A stretch of DNA of 64,000 nt, taken from NCBI GenBank assembly GCA_958295515.1, contig CATQGW010000001.1:841522-905521 (forward strand), in the 5' to 3' direction. Under the pieces are notes generated by a model, which searched no databases, was not told where the DNA came from, and was given only the letters and a program-made list of their open reading frames with translations. Positions 34,948 through 42,565 of the stretch are shown piece by piece (the stretch's first letter is position 1; each line of letters begins with the position of its first letter). The DNA is from an uncultured Dehalococcoidia bacterium (GTDB taxonomy: Bacteria; Chloroflexota; Dehalococcoidia; Bin125). A program made the position numbers and the translations under genes.

Positions 34948-37900
34948 ATGGCCATCGACTACCGCGCGATCAGCGACGAGAACTGGAGGAACTACGGAAC
35001 GCGGATCGACCGCTACGGCCCGACGCTGCTCGCAAATCTCTACGCCGAGAGCACTCATTTCATCTTTGAGCTGCTGCAAAACACCGAAGACGCGCTGCGA
35101 CGCCGAGGGCCGGATGGGCCTCGATCCGTGACATTCGAGCTCAGCGAGCGAGCGCTGACGATTCGACACTTCGGCGAGCCGTTCAACGAAGACGACATCC
35201 GAAGCATCTGCGGCATCGCGGAAAGCACCAAGCAGCTCACGGACATCGGCCGTTTCGGGATCGGCTTCAAGTCGGTCTATGCATGGACCGACCGGCCGGA
35301 AATCCACTCAGGCGGCGAGGACTTCGCGATTAAGAACTACGTGCATCCGCAATCCGCGGATCGCATCGAGCGGACAGCGGACGAAACGGTGATCGTGCTC
35401 CCGTTCAAAGATGGCTTGGCTGGCGCCCGAGACGAGATCGTCGAGGCGTTGGAGCGCGGCGCCGGCGACGCACTTCGATTCCTACGGGAGATCGACGAGA
35501 TCAAATGGCAAGTGGACGGCGAACCGGCAGGGCACTATCTAAGAGAGTGCCAAGTGCTTGATGAGCTTGTCGCGCGAGTCACGATCATCGGCGAACAGCG
35601 CGCCGCCGCACCTGACGATCAGTGGTTGGTGTTCTCGAAACCCGTTGAGCGCGCCGGAGAGCAGGTGGGGCATGTCGAGATCGCCTTCGCGCATGTACCT
35701 GAGACCGCCGACAAACCCGCGCGCATCACCCCCGTGCACCACTCCCCGCTTAGCGCCTACTTCCCTACCACACTGGAAACCCACTTGGGGTTCCTCGTGC
35801 ATGGGCCCTATCGTACGACGCCCGCCAGGGACAACGTGCCGATAGATGACGAATGGAACATCAACCTCGTGGCGCAGACGGCAAATTTGCTCAACCGGAC
35901 GCTTCCATGGCTTCGCGACCACGGTTATCTCACGCCGGCTGGGCTTGAGTGCATGCCGATCGATGAGGATAAGTTCGATGAGTCGAACATGTTCTCACCA
36001 TTGTTTCAGGTTACCAAGGATGCTCTTGCATCAGAACCGTTGCTACCTGCGTACTCGTCGCCCCACATCTCCGCGCGGCATGGCGTGCTCGGTGGGACTG
36101 ACGCGTTGCGCAAGCTATTTACGCCCGAGCAAGTCACCGAGCTGTTGGGGTCGAGGGAAGAACTTGCGTGGCTGAGCCCGCAGATCACGCGAGCTCGTAC
36201 TCCCGCCCTGCACAATTATCTTCGCACCACTCTTAACATGCTTGAGGCGGAGGACACCGCGGCGATTATACAGAAACTGAAACGGTCGTTTCTGGAACAA
36301 CAGACAGACGAATGGATACGTGCGCTGTACACGACCCTCAAAGACCAAGCGAGGATGCAGAAGCAGCCATGGTTCGCCGCACTTCCGATTGTTCGCTTGG
36401 AGGATGGAACTCATATTGAAGTGGGTACAGAGACAACACCTACGGCGTATCTGCCTACATCGGCGGAGACGAGCTATCCTGCTGTACGGCGAACAGTTTG
36501 CGACACCGCCGACGCACGCGAGTTCTTGGAGATGGTCGGCCTCCATGAGCCTGACCTGATCGACGACATAATTGACAATGTATTGCCTGAGTATACAGCA
36601 GGCGCAATAGCTGTCGACGACGAAGAACGATACGCGGACGATATTCGGCGACTTGCGAACGCTTATCAGATAGGCTCGGCGAGTCGGCGGCAAGTCTTGG
36701 TGCGGGCACTGCGGCGTACGCAGTTCGTGCGCGCTGTCGACGCAGGGAGCGGTGAGCGCACTTACAGTAGACCAACTGCAGTTTATGCACCCACCGACGA
36801 GTTGCGGAGGCTGTTCGACGGCGTGCTTGGCGTGTCATTTCTCGATCAGATGATGCGATGTTTTGAGGAGACAGATGTTAAGGCTATACTTGATGCTTGC
36901 GACGTAGATGGCACCTTGCGAGCAAGGAAAGTCGTCTACAATCGTGGTGTGTCGTACGATAAGTGGAGGAAGTTGCAAACCGCCGTGCAGTTGCCGCGCT
37001 CGACTCGAGAGCGCCATGCTGAAGACTGGACACTCCAAGGACTCTCGGCGTTCCTTCAGGCACTTCCGAATCTCAGCGAAGAGCGTCGAAGCGAAGCGAC
37101 TTCGACGCTATGGCAGTGCCTCGGCGATTTCGCCGCACGCGGCAACAATGCGTCGTTCGACGGAGTGTATCACTACTTCTACCGTACTGAACAGGTGAAG
37201 CGGTTTCCGGCAAGGTTCATCAGAATGCTAAATGCGGAACGGTGGGTGCCGACTGAAGACGGGCGACTGGTGAAACCTGAAGACGTTGCGTTCGAATCGC
37301 TCGGATGGCCACGCAATCAGTTCTTGGAAGGACGGATTCGGTTTAAGACCATAGTTACGTCACCGATCGTCACACTGGCTGAACAAGCTGATGTTGACGC
37401 CGGAGCGGTCGCGCTGATCAAAGAACACGGGCTTACGAAGAGCGATCTGGAGGAGATGCTAGAACAGAAGCGAGCCAGTGTTCGAGAGCCTTACGCGGGG
37501 CTGACAAGTCAGGCGTCGTCACCTGCCGGCGGAGTGAGCAGGACGTTCCGGTCCTACGTCGCTGTTGAGCGCAGCAGTGAGCTCACTAGTGGGAGTGTCG
37601 ATCAGGAAGCACGGATGGGACTTGAGGAACGTGCGATCCTGCACATTCTTCAATGTGAGCCGGGTTGGCGCCGGACGAAGACGGGAAACCCTGGCTTTGA
37701 TCTTGATCAGGCCGATGATCATGGGAACGTGGTCAAGTGGTGTGAGGTCAAGTCGCTTAGCGGCTCTTGGGAGGCGCATCCCGTTGGCATGTCGCACACG
37801 CAGTTCGAGTTCGCGCAGGAGAAGGGCGACGCCTTCTGGCTCTATGTGGTCGAATACGCCGACGATCCGGAGCGCATCCGGATTCTGCGCATCCAGGACC

Positions 37901-37977
37901 CGGCAGAACGGGCTGAGACATTCACGTTTGATGCGGGTTGGGCGGGTGTCGCGGAGACGGGGAGCGGTGGCGGCTAG
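34948..37977 (+). CDS. Sacsin-type GHKL ATPase with C-terminal DUF3883 domain
   Basis: A 1009-residue protein. The N-terminus is a Hsp90/sacsin-like ATPase: the N box FIFELLQNTEDALRRR (about 37-52) and G2 loop IGRFGIGFKSVYAW (about 99-112) are clear, whereas the G1 position reads IRHFGEPFNEDDI, without the usual DNGxGF. The middle 600 residues have no recognised domain. The C-terminus (about 890-985) fits DUF3883, a restriction-endonuclease-like domain: NPGFDLD then KWCEVKSLSG. This architecture is frequent near defence genes. GC falls in the middle (about 36200-37560) compared with both ends and with neighbours. Defence role inferred; could also be a chaperone-like factor. Confidence 0.8.
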   Translation: MAIDYRAISDENWRNYGTRIDRYGPTLLANLYAESTHFIFELLQNTEDALRRRGPDGPRSVTFELSERALTIRHFGEPFNEDDIRSICGIAESTKQLTDIGRFGIGFKSVYAWTDRPEIHSGGEDFAIKNYVHPQSADRIERTADETVIVLPFKDGLAGARDEIVEALERGAGDALRFLREIDEIKWQVDGEPAGHYLRECQVLDELVARVTIIGEQRAAAPDDQWLVFSKPVERAGEQVGHVEIAFAHVPETADKPARITPVHHSPLSAYFPTTLETHLGFLVHGPYRTTPARDNVPIDDEWNINLVAQTANLLNRTLPWLRDHGYLTPAGLECMPIDEDKFDESNMFSPLFQVTKDALASEPLLPAYSSPHISARHGVLGGTDALRKLFTPEQVTELLGSREELAWLSPQITRARTPALHNYLRTTLNMLEAEDTAAIIQKLKRSFLEQQTDEWIRALYTTLKDQARMQKQPWFAALPIVRLEDGTHIEVGTETTPTAYLPTSAETSYPAVRRTVCDTADAREFLEMVGLHEPDLIDDIIDNVLPEYTAGAIAVDDEERYADDIRRLANAYQIGSASRRQVLVRALRRTQFVRAVDAGSGERTYSRPTAVYAPTDELRRLFDGVLGVSFLDQMMRCFEETDVKAILDACDVDGTLRARKVVYNRGVSYDKWRKLQTAVQLPRSTRERHAEDWTLQGLSAFLQALPNLSEERRSEATSTLWQCLGDFAARGNNASFDGVYHYFYRTEQVKRFPARFIRMLNAERWVPTEDGRLVKPEDVAFESLGWPRNQFLEGRIRFKTIVTSPIVTLAEQADVDAGAVALIKEHGLTKSDLEEMLEQKRASVREPYAGLTSQASSPAGGVSRTFRSYVAVERSSELTSGSVDQEARMGLEERAILHILQCEPGWRRTKTGNPGFDLDQADDHGNVVKWCEVKSLSGSWEAHPVGMSHTQFEFAQEKGDAFWLYVVEYADDPERIRILRIQDPAERAETFTFDAGWAGVAETGSGGG

Positions 37978-37993
37978 CCGTCGCCGTTCCGTC

Positions 37994-38029
37994 TATAATC
38001 GCGGGCAGCGATGCGGGATGGAGGGCGCG
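37994..38029 (+). promoter_or_regulatory. Promoter -10 of cupin dioxygenase gene
   Basis: A consensus TATAAT at 37994-37999, 30 bases before the ATG at 38030; GGAGGG at 38019-38024 is correctly spaced for that ATG and argues against the in-frame ATG at 38018. Confidence 0.55.
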
Positions 38030-38587
38030 ATGACTTACACACTGCAGGACTTTGCGAAAGAGGCGCAGCGGATTGTGGATCGGGGGGACAGCGCGGAGCG
38101 CGCGATCGCCGCGATCGCGGGACCGCTGGAGCGGATCATCTCCCGCCCCGACTGCCTGACCGACCTGCCCGACCGCGACGATCCGGACCCCGATGAGGGG
38201 TTCATGATCCACCGCAGCGACAATCTGACGATCAATGCGGTGGTCTGGGCGCCGGAGAGCGGCGCGCCGGTCCACAATCACAACGGCTGGGCGATGGAGG
38301 GCGTGATCTCCGGGATCGAGCTGAACCGCAACTTCGACCGCACCGACGACGGCTCGCGGCCGTGGTTCGCCACGCTTGAGGAGCGCGCGCCGACGCGGGT
38401 TGAGGCGGGCGAGACGACCTTCCTGCCGGAGCCGCCCTCGGACATCCACGCGGTGGAGATTCGGCACGGCAAGACCGTGGCGATTCACGTCTACGGGCTG
38501 GACCTCTTCCGGCAGTGGCGTTACCGCTTCGACCTCGACACCGGCAAGGTCGAGCCGTTCGGCATGCGCACCCGTCCGCGGGCGTAG
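38030..38587 (+). CDS. Cysteine dioxygenase-like cupin
   Basis: A 185-residue cupin of the cysteine/3-mercaptopropionate dioxygenase group. The iron site is visible: GAPVHNHNGWAMEGVISG supplies two His in an HxH motif and the third is in SDIHAVE. Fe(II)-dependent thiol oxidation to a sulfinate is the family reaction. Length is near that of bacterial members (~190-200). Flanked by the sacsin-DUF3883 gene and two SDR genes; starts 12 bases before the first SDR, so probably cotranscribed with it. The exact thiol is unknown. Confidence 0.78.
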   Translation: MTYTLQDFAKEAQRIVDRGDSAERAIAAIAGPLERIISRPDCLTDLPDRDDPDPDEGFMIHRSDNLTINAVVWAPESGAPVHNHNGWAMEGVISGIELNRNFDRTDDGSRPWFATLEERAPTRVEAGETTFLPEPPSDIHAVEIRHGKTVAIHVYGLDLFRQWRYRFDLDTGKVEPFGMRTRPRA

Positions 38588-38599
38588 AAAGGGCGAATC

Positions 38600-39373
38600 A
38601 TGGGCAAGCTCGACGGCCAGGTGGCGCTGATTTCCGGCGGCTCGCGCGGACAGGGCGAGGTGCAGGGACGGCTGTTCGCGCAGGAAGGCGCATCGGTCGT
38701 GCTGGCCGATGTGCTCGACGCCGAGGGCGAGCTGGTCGCGGCCAGCATCAACGACACCGGCGGCGACGCCGTCTACCACCACCTCGATGTGACCGAGCAG
38801 AGCCAGTGGGCGTCGGTCGTCGACGCCGTGGTGGAGCAGTACGGGCGGCTCGACATCCTGATCAACAACGCCGGCATCGCACGGCTCAAGCTGATCGAGG
38901 ATTCCTCGCTGCAGGAGTATCTGGAGGTCATTCAGATCAACCAGGTCGGGGTCTGGCTGGGGATGCAGGCCGCGATTCCGGCGATGAAGGCGGCCGGCGG
39001 CGGCTGCATCATCAACACCTCCTCGACGGCGGGGCTGGAGGGTTACCCCGGGCTCGGCGCTTACGTCTCCTCGAAGTTCGCCGTGCGCGGGATGACCAAG
39101 GTCGCCGCCCAGGAGCTCGGACGCTTCAACATCCGCGTCAACTCGGTCCACCCCGGGCCGATCGACACTCCGATGATCCGCGATCCGCAGATCGCCAGCC
39201 GCGCCGCCGATGACACCAGCTTCAACGGTCCGATCCCGCGGGTGGGGCGGCCTGAGGAGGTTGCGGCGATGATGCTCTTTATCGCCGCCGACGCGACCTA
39301 CAGCACGGGCTCGGAATTTGTGATCGACGGCGGCCTGACGGCCGGCTCCGCCCTCACCCGCCAAGCCGATTAA
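38600..39373 (+). CDS. Short-chain dehydrogenase/reductase (tandem copy 1)
   Basis: A 257-residue classical SDR resembling 3-alpha/20-beta-hydroxysteroid dehydrogenase. Cofactor loop SGGSRGQGEVQGRLF, NNAGIA, active-site Ser in NTSSTAGLEGYPG and YVSSKFAVRG with Tyr and Lys. Acidic residue in VVLADVLDAEG suggests NAD. The following gene is a close duplicate, starting 38 bases later; both start MGKLDGQVALISG. Substrate unknown. Confidence 0.92.
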   Translation: MGKLDGQVALISGGSRGQGEVQGRLFAQEGASVVLADVLDAEGELVAASINDTGGDAVYHHLDVTEQSQWASVVDAVVEQYGRLDILINNAGIARLKLIEDSSLQEYLEVIQINQVGVWLGMQAAIPAMKAAGGGCIINTSSTAGLEGYPGLGAYVSSKFAVRGMTKVAAQELGRFNIRVNSVHPGPIDTPMIRDPQIASRAADDTSFNGPIPRVGRPEEVAAMMLFIAADATYSTGSEFVIDGGLTAGSALTRQAD

Positions 39374-39411
39374 TCAACCGCGGACCGCGGCGAGACGAAG
39401 GAGCGACTGAG

Positions 39412-40182
39412 ATGGGCAAGCTCGACGGACAGGTAGCGTTGATTTCCGGCGCGGCGCGCGGGCAAGGCGAAGCGGAGGCTCGCCTCTTCGCCCGCGAGGG
39501 CGCAGCGGTCGTGCTCGGCGATGTGCTGGAGGAAGACGGGCAGCGCGTGGCGGAGAGCATCATCGACGCCGGCGGGCAGGCCATGTTCCGCAAGCTCGAT
39601 GTGAGCGATCAGTCGAACTGGGCCGAACTGGTCGAGCAGACAGTGGGACAGTTCGGACGGCTCGACATCCTGGTCAATAACGCCGGCATTCTGCGCGCCG
39701 CGCTGATCGAGGACTCTTCGCTGCAGGAGTATCTCGAGGTGATCAAGATCAATCAGGTCGGCGTCTGGCTGGGGATGCGCGCCGCGATCAAGCCGATGCG
39801 CGAGGCCGGGGGCGGCTGCATCATCAACACCTCATCCACCGCGGGGCTCGAAGGCTATCCGGGGCTCAGCGCCTACGTTTCCTCCAAGTTCGCCGTGCGC
39901 GGGATGACCAAAGTCGCCGCCGTGGAACTGGGGCGATACAACATTCGGGTTAACTCGGTGCATCCCGGTCCGATTGACACGCCGATGATCCGCGATCCGC
40001 GCGTCGCTCCCGGCGATGGCGGCGAAATCCGGCTCAGCAGCCCGATTCCGCGCCTCGGTCGAGCTGACGAGGTAGCGAAGATGATGCTCTTCATCGCCGC
40101 CGACGCTACCTACAGCACCGGCGCGGAGTTCGTGATCGACGGCGGGCAAACATCGGGAACGGCGATCCCCGTATCGGACTGA
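39412..40182 (+). CDS. Short-chain dehydrogenase/reductase (tandem copy 2)
   Basis: A 256-residue SDR that is a tandem duplicate of the preceding gene: the same cofactor loop SGAARGQGEAEARLF, NNAGIL, the block SSLQEYLEVIKINQVGVWLG and active site YVSSKFAVRG. Differences are concentrated at residues 195-215, the substrate-facing loop (PRVAPGDGGEIRL against PQIASRAADDTSF), suggesting altered specificity. GAAGGAGCG ribosome site upstream. Confidence 0.92.
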   Translation: MGKLDGQVALISGAARGQGEAEARLFAREGAAVVLGDVLEEDGQRVAESIIDAGGQAMFRKLDVSDQSNWAELVEQTVGQFGRLDILVNNAGILRAALIEDSSLQEYLEVIKINQVGVWLGMRAAIKPMREAGGGCIINTSSTAGLEGYPGLSAYVSSKFAVRGMTKVAAVELGRYNIRVNSVHPGPIDTPMIRDPRVAPGDGGEIRLSSPIPRLGRADEVAKMMLFIAADATYSTGAEFVIDGGQTSGTAIPVSD

Positions 40183-40227
40183 GCGGGATCGCCAGCTCGC
40201 CGCGGCCTCCGTACTGCTCGCGGCGAG

Positions 40228-40253
40228 ATACCCGCGGCAAGCGCGGGTATGAC
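40228..40253. repeat. REP-like palindromic element, copy 2
   Basis: ATACCCGCG (40228-40236), GCAAG loop, CGCGGGTAT (40242-40250), then GAC: a perfect 9-bp inverted repeat in the gap 40183-40290 between convergent genes. Same core as the element at 33679-33727. Confidence 0.55.
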
Positions 40254-40290
40254 GGGGGCGGCGCAGGCCGGGACGGAGCCGATGTGTTTG

Positions 40291-40644
40291 CTAGCCGAGG
40301 GGCTTGGCGAAGGAGATTTCGTGGTTGTCGGGGTCGGTGATGTGGAAGTAGCGCTCGCCCCAGGGAGCGTCGCGGGGGGTGAACTGCGGCTCCAGGCCGG
40401 CGGCTACTGCGGCGGCGTGGAACTCGTCGACGTCTTCAACGTAAAAGATGGCGCGGCCCCAGAAGCCGGCGCTAGGTTCGGCGGCGATCAGGTTCAGGTA
40501 GCTCTCGCCGGCGCGGTAGGAGGTGAAGCCGGCGGCGGGGCCGCCGTAGAGGCGCTCGAAGCCGAGCGCTTCGTAGAAGGCGACGCTGCGCGCCATGTCG
40601 CCCACGGCCAGGGTGACGGCGCTGAGCGACGTAACGCGGCTCAT
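40291..40644 (-). CDS. VOC-family (glyoxalase-fold) protein
   Basis: A 117-residue vicinal-oxygen-chelate fold protein: LSAVTLAVGDMARSVAFYEA at the start, GERYFHITDPDNHEISFAKP at the end. The metal-ligand pattern is partial (Glu in DNHEISF), so enzymatic activity is uncertain; such proteins include glyoxalases, dioxygenases and resistance binders. The ATG overlaps the stop of the next VOC gene upstream (4 bases), making a two-gene operon. Confidence 0.85.
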   Translation of the reverse strand: MSRVTSLSAVTLAVGDMARSVAFYEALGFERLYGGPAAGFTSYRAGESYLNLIAAEPSAGFWGRAIFYVEDVDEFHAAAVAAGLEPQFTPRDAPWGERYFHITDPDNHEISFAKPLG

Positions 40645-41045
40645 GTGAGATCGGTGAAGGGGTTGTGGGCGACCTCCCAGAGGTAGCCGTCGGGGTCGCT
40701 GAAATAGCCGGAGTAGCCGCCCCAGAAGGTGGGCTCGGCGGGCTTCACAATTGCTGCGCCGGCCTGCTCCGCCTCGGCCAGGGTTGCGTCGACTTCAGCG
40801 GGAGAACCGACGTTGCGCGCCAGCGTGATCGTCTGGGTTCCGCCGGCGCTCCACTCGACCTCGGCCTCGTCGCGCAGTTTTTCCAGCGGGTAGAGCGACA
40901 ACCATGTCCCCTCCAGCTCGAAGAAGACGATGCTTGCGCCGTCTTCGTAGTCGTGCGTGGGCAGGCCGAGTCCGTCGCGGTAGAAGCGGAGCGAGGTTTC
41001 GAGGTCGGCGACGCCGAGCGTGATGATGCTGACTTTGGGTTTCAT
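40641..41045 (-). CDS. VOC-family (glyoxalase-fold) protein
   Basis: A 134-residue VOC-fold protein: KVSIITLGVADLETSLRFYR, then the ending GGYSGYFSDPDGYLWEVAHNP, with Glu in the last strand as metal-ligand candidate. Translationally coupled to the following VOC gene. The pair probably forms hetero- or homodimers typical of the fold; substrate unknown. Separated by a strong hairpin from the luciferase-like gene upstream. Confidence 0.87.
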   Translation of the reverse strand: MKPKVSIITLGVADLETSLRFYRDGLGLPTHDYEDGASIVFFELEGTWLSLYPLEKLRDEAEVEWSAGGTQTITLARNVGSPAEVDATLAEAEQAGAAIVKPAEPTFWGGYSGYFSDPDGYLWEVAHNPFTDLT

Positions 41046-41089
41046 CTTGGCTTCATGCGGGCTTCACAGCGGGCGTTGCGGGGGACGGC

Positions 41090-41121
41090 AAACGGGGCGG
41101 AGCTGGTGCTCCGCCCCGTTT
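41090..41121 (-). terminator. Strong hairpin terminator after luciferase-like gene
   Basis: AAACGGGGCGGAGC (41090-41103), TGGT loop, GCTCCGCCCCGTTT (41108-41121): a perfect 14-bp stem beginning 28 bases past the minus-strand stop at 41149. The A/T ends give a short T run in transcripts of either strand. Confidence 0.75.
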
Positions 41122-41148
41122 GGCTTGGGCTCGAACGGGTGGTTCGGG

Positions 41149-42441
41149 CTAGAAGGTGAGCGCGGCGGGCTCGGCCTGGCCGCCCGGCAGGCCCTGCGGC
41201 CACCAGTGGTCTTCCCAGCCTTCGTCGTCCCAGATGTGCTTGAGGTTGGGCAGCACTTCGCGGGCCGTGAGCTGGATGTTGGGGATCGCCAGTTCCTTGG
41301 GGATCGAGCCGAACTGGTTGAGGATCATCAGGTGCCCCACATGGAGGGTCTTGATCACCTCTTCGAGCTGCTCGGTGACCTGGCTCGGCGTGCCGGCGAC
41401 GATGTTGCCTTCGCGGATCAGGTCGTTCCAGGTGATTTCGCTGTTGGCCTTGGAGGCCAGCATCTTCTCCTGGGTCTTCTCGCCCTTGAACTTGTCGGTG
41501 TCGCCGAAGACGGGCTTGAGGCCCTGGCTGCGGGTGAAGCCCTGCTCGATGGTGCGCACCGTGCGGTAGCCGGGCGGGTCGGCGTAGCGCGGGTCGATGT
41601 GGAGCATCTTGTTGTAGAAGTACTCCGCGTGCGGGCCGAACTTGTCGGCCACTTCCTGCTCGCTCTCGCCGGTGGCGACGAGCTGGAGGAAGCCGGCCTG
41701 GTAGGGGTTGAGCGGCTTCTCGCGCTGCTGCATGACCCGCCAGAAACCGTCCACGTTCTTCTGCCCGGCCTTGTAGCCGCCGTAGGAGAGGTAGCAGTAG
41801 ACGTAGTTGTTCTCTGCGCACCACTCCCAGGTCTCGACGGAGCCGCCGCCGGGGATCCAGACGGGCGGGTGGGGCTGCTGGATCGGGCGCGGCCAGATGT
41901 TGACGTAGCGCAGCTGGTTGTAGCGCCCGTTGTAGGAGAACATCTCGGGGCGCGTCCAGGCCTGGGTGATGACGTCGGCGGCCTCGTAGTACTTGTCGCG
42001 CAGGTGCGAGGGGTTGGCGCCGTAGCAGAAGCAGTCGTCCATCGGCGTGCCGACGGGGAAGCCGGCGACGAGCCGCCCGCCGGAGATGCAGTCGAGCATC
42101 GCAAACTCTTCGGCGACGCGGGTGGGCGGGTTGTAGAGCGCGATCGAGTTGCCCAGCACGACGATCGCCACATCCTTGGTGCGGCGGCAGAGGTTGGCCG
42201 CCATCAGGTTGGGCGAGGGCATCAGGCCGTAGGCGTTCTGGTGGTGCTCGTTGATGCAGATGCCGTCGTAGCCGGCCTCGGCGGCGGCTTCGAGCTCGTC
42301 GAGGCCGTCGTTGTACATCACGTGCGCCTTGGCCGGGTCGAAGAGGTCCGAGGGGACATTGACCCAGACCGAGTTGTGCTTCTCGGCGAAGTCGGGGGGC
42401 AGGTCCCGATAGGGCATCAGGTGGAAGAATTCGAACTTCAC
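41149..42441 (-). CDS. LLM-class (luciferase-like) flavin-dependent oxidoreductase
   Basis: A 430-residue luciferase-like monooxygenase, longer than the one at 33740-34813. Blocks: KFEFFHLMPYRDLP, then GYDGICINEHHQNAYGLMPS, TKDVAIVVLGNSIALYNPP and LDCISGGRLVAGFPVGTP. The NEHH segment and SGGR are usual for the alkanal/limonene-type subgroup. The GTG at 42441 is chosen since the family N-terminus begins there and GGAGGA lies 11 bases upstream. It ends before a strong terminator. Reduced flavin may come from a reductase such as the one at 30855. Substrate unknown. Confidence 0.9.
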   Translation of the reverse strand: MKFEFFHLMPYRDLPPDFAEKHNSVWVNVPSDLFDPAKAHVMYNDGLDELEAAAEAGYDGICINEHHQNAYGLMPSPNLMAANLCRRTKDVAIVVLGNSIALYNPPTRVAEEFAMLDCISGGRLVAGFPVGTPMDDCFCYGANPSHLRDKYYEAADVITQAWTRPEMFSYNGRYNQLRYVNIWPRPIQQPHPPVWIPGGGSVETWEWCAENNYVYCYLSYGGYKAGQKNVDGFWRVMQQREKPLNPYQAGFLQLVATGESEQEVADKFGPHAEYFYNKMLHIDPRYADPPGYRTVRTIEQGFTRSQGLKPVFGDTDKFKGEKTQEKMLASKANSEITWNDLIREGNIVAGTPSQVTEQLEEVIKTLHVGHLMILNQFGSIPKELAIPNIQLTAREVLPNLKHIWDDEGWEDHWWPQGLPGGQAEPAALTF

Positions 42442-42565
42442 AGGTAGGTCCTCCGCTCGTGGTGAGGGTTGGCGGCCGCGCACAGGGCGGCGCGGTATTG
42501 GGCGCAAGCTATCGGGTTGCGGTGCGGGCTGTCAATTGGGCATGGGGAAGCGTGCTCCGCCGCCC

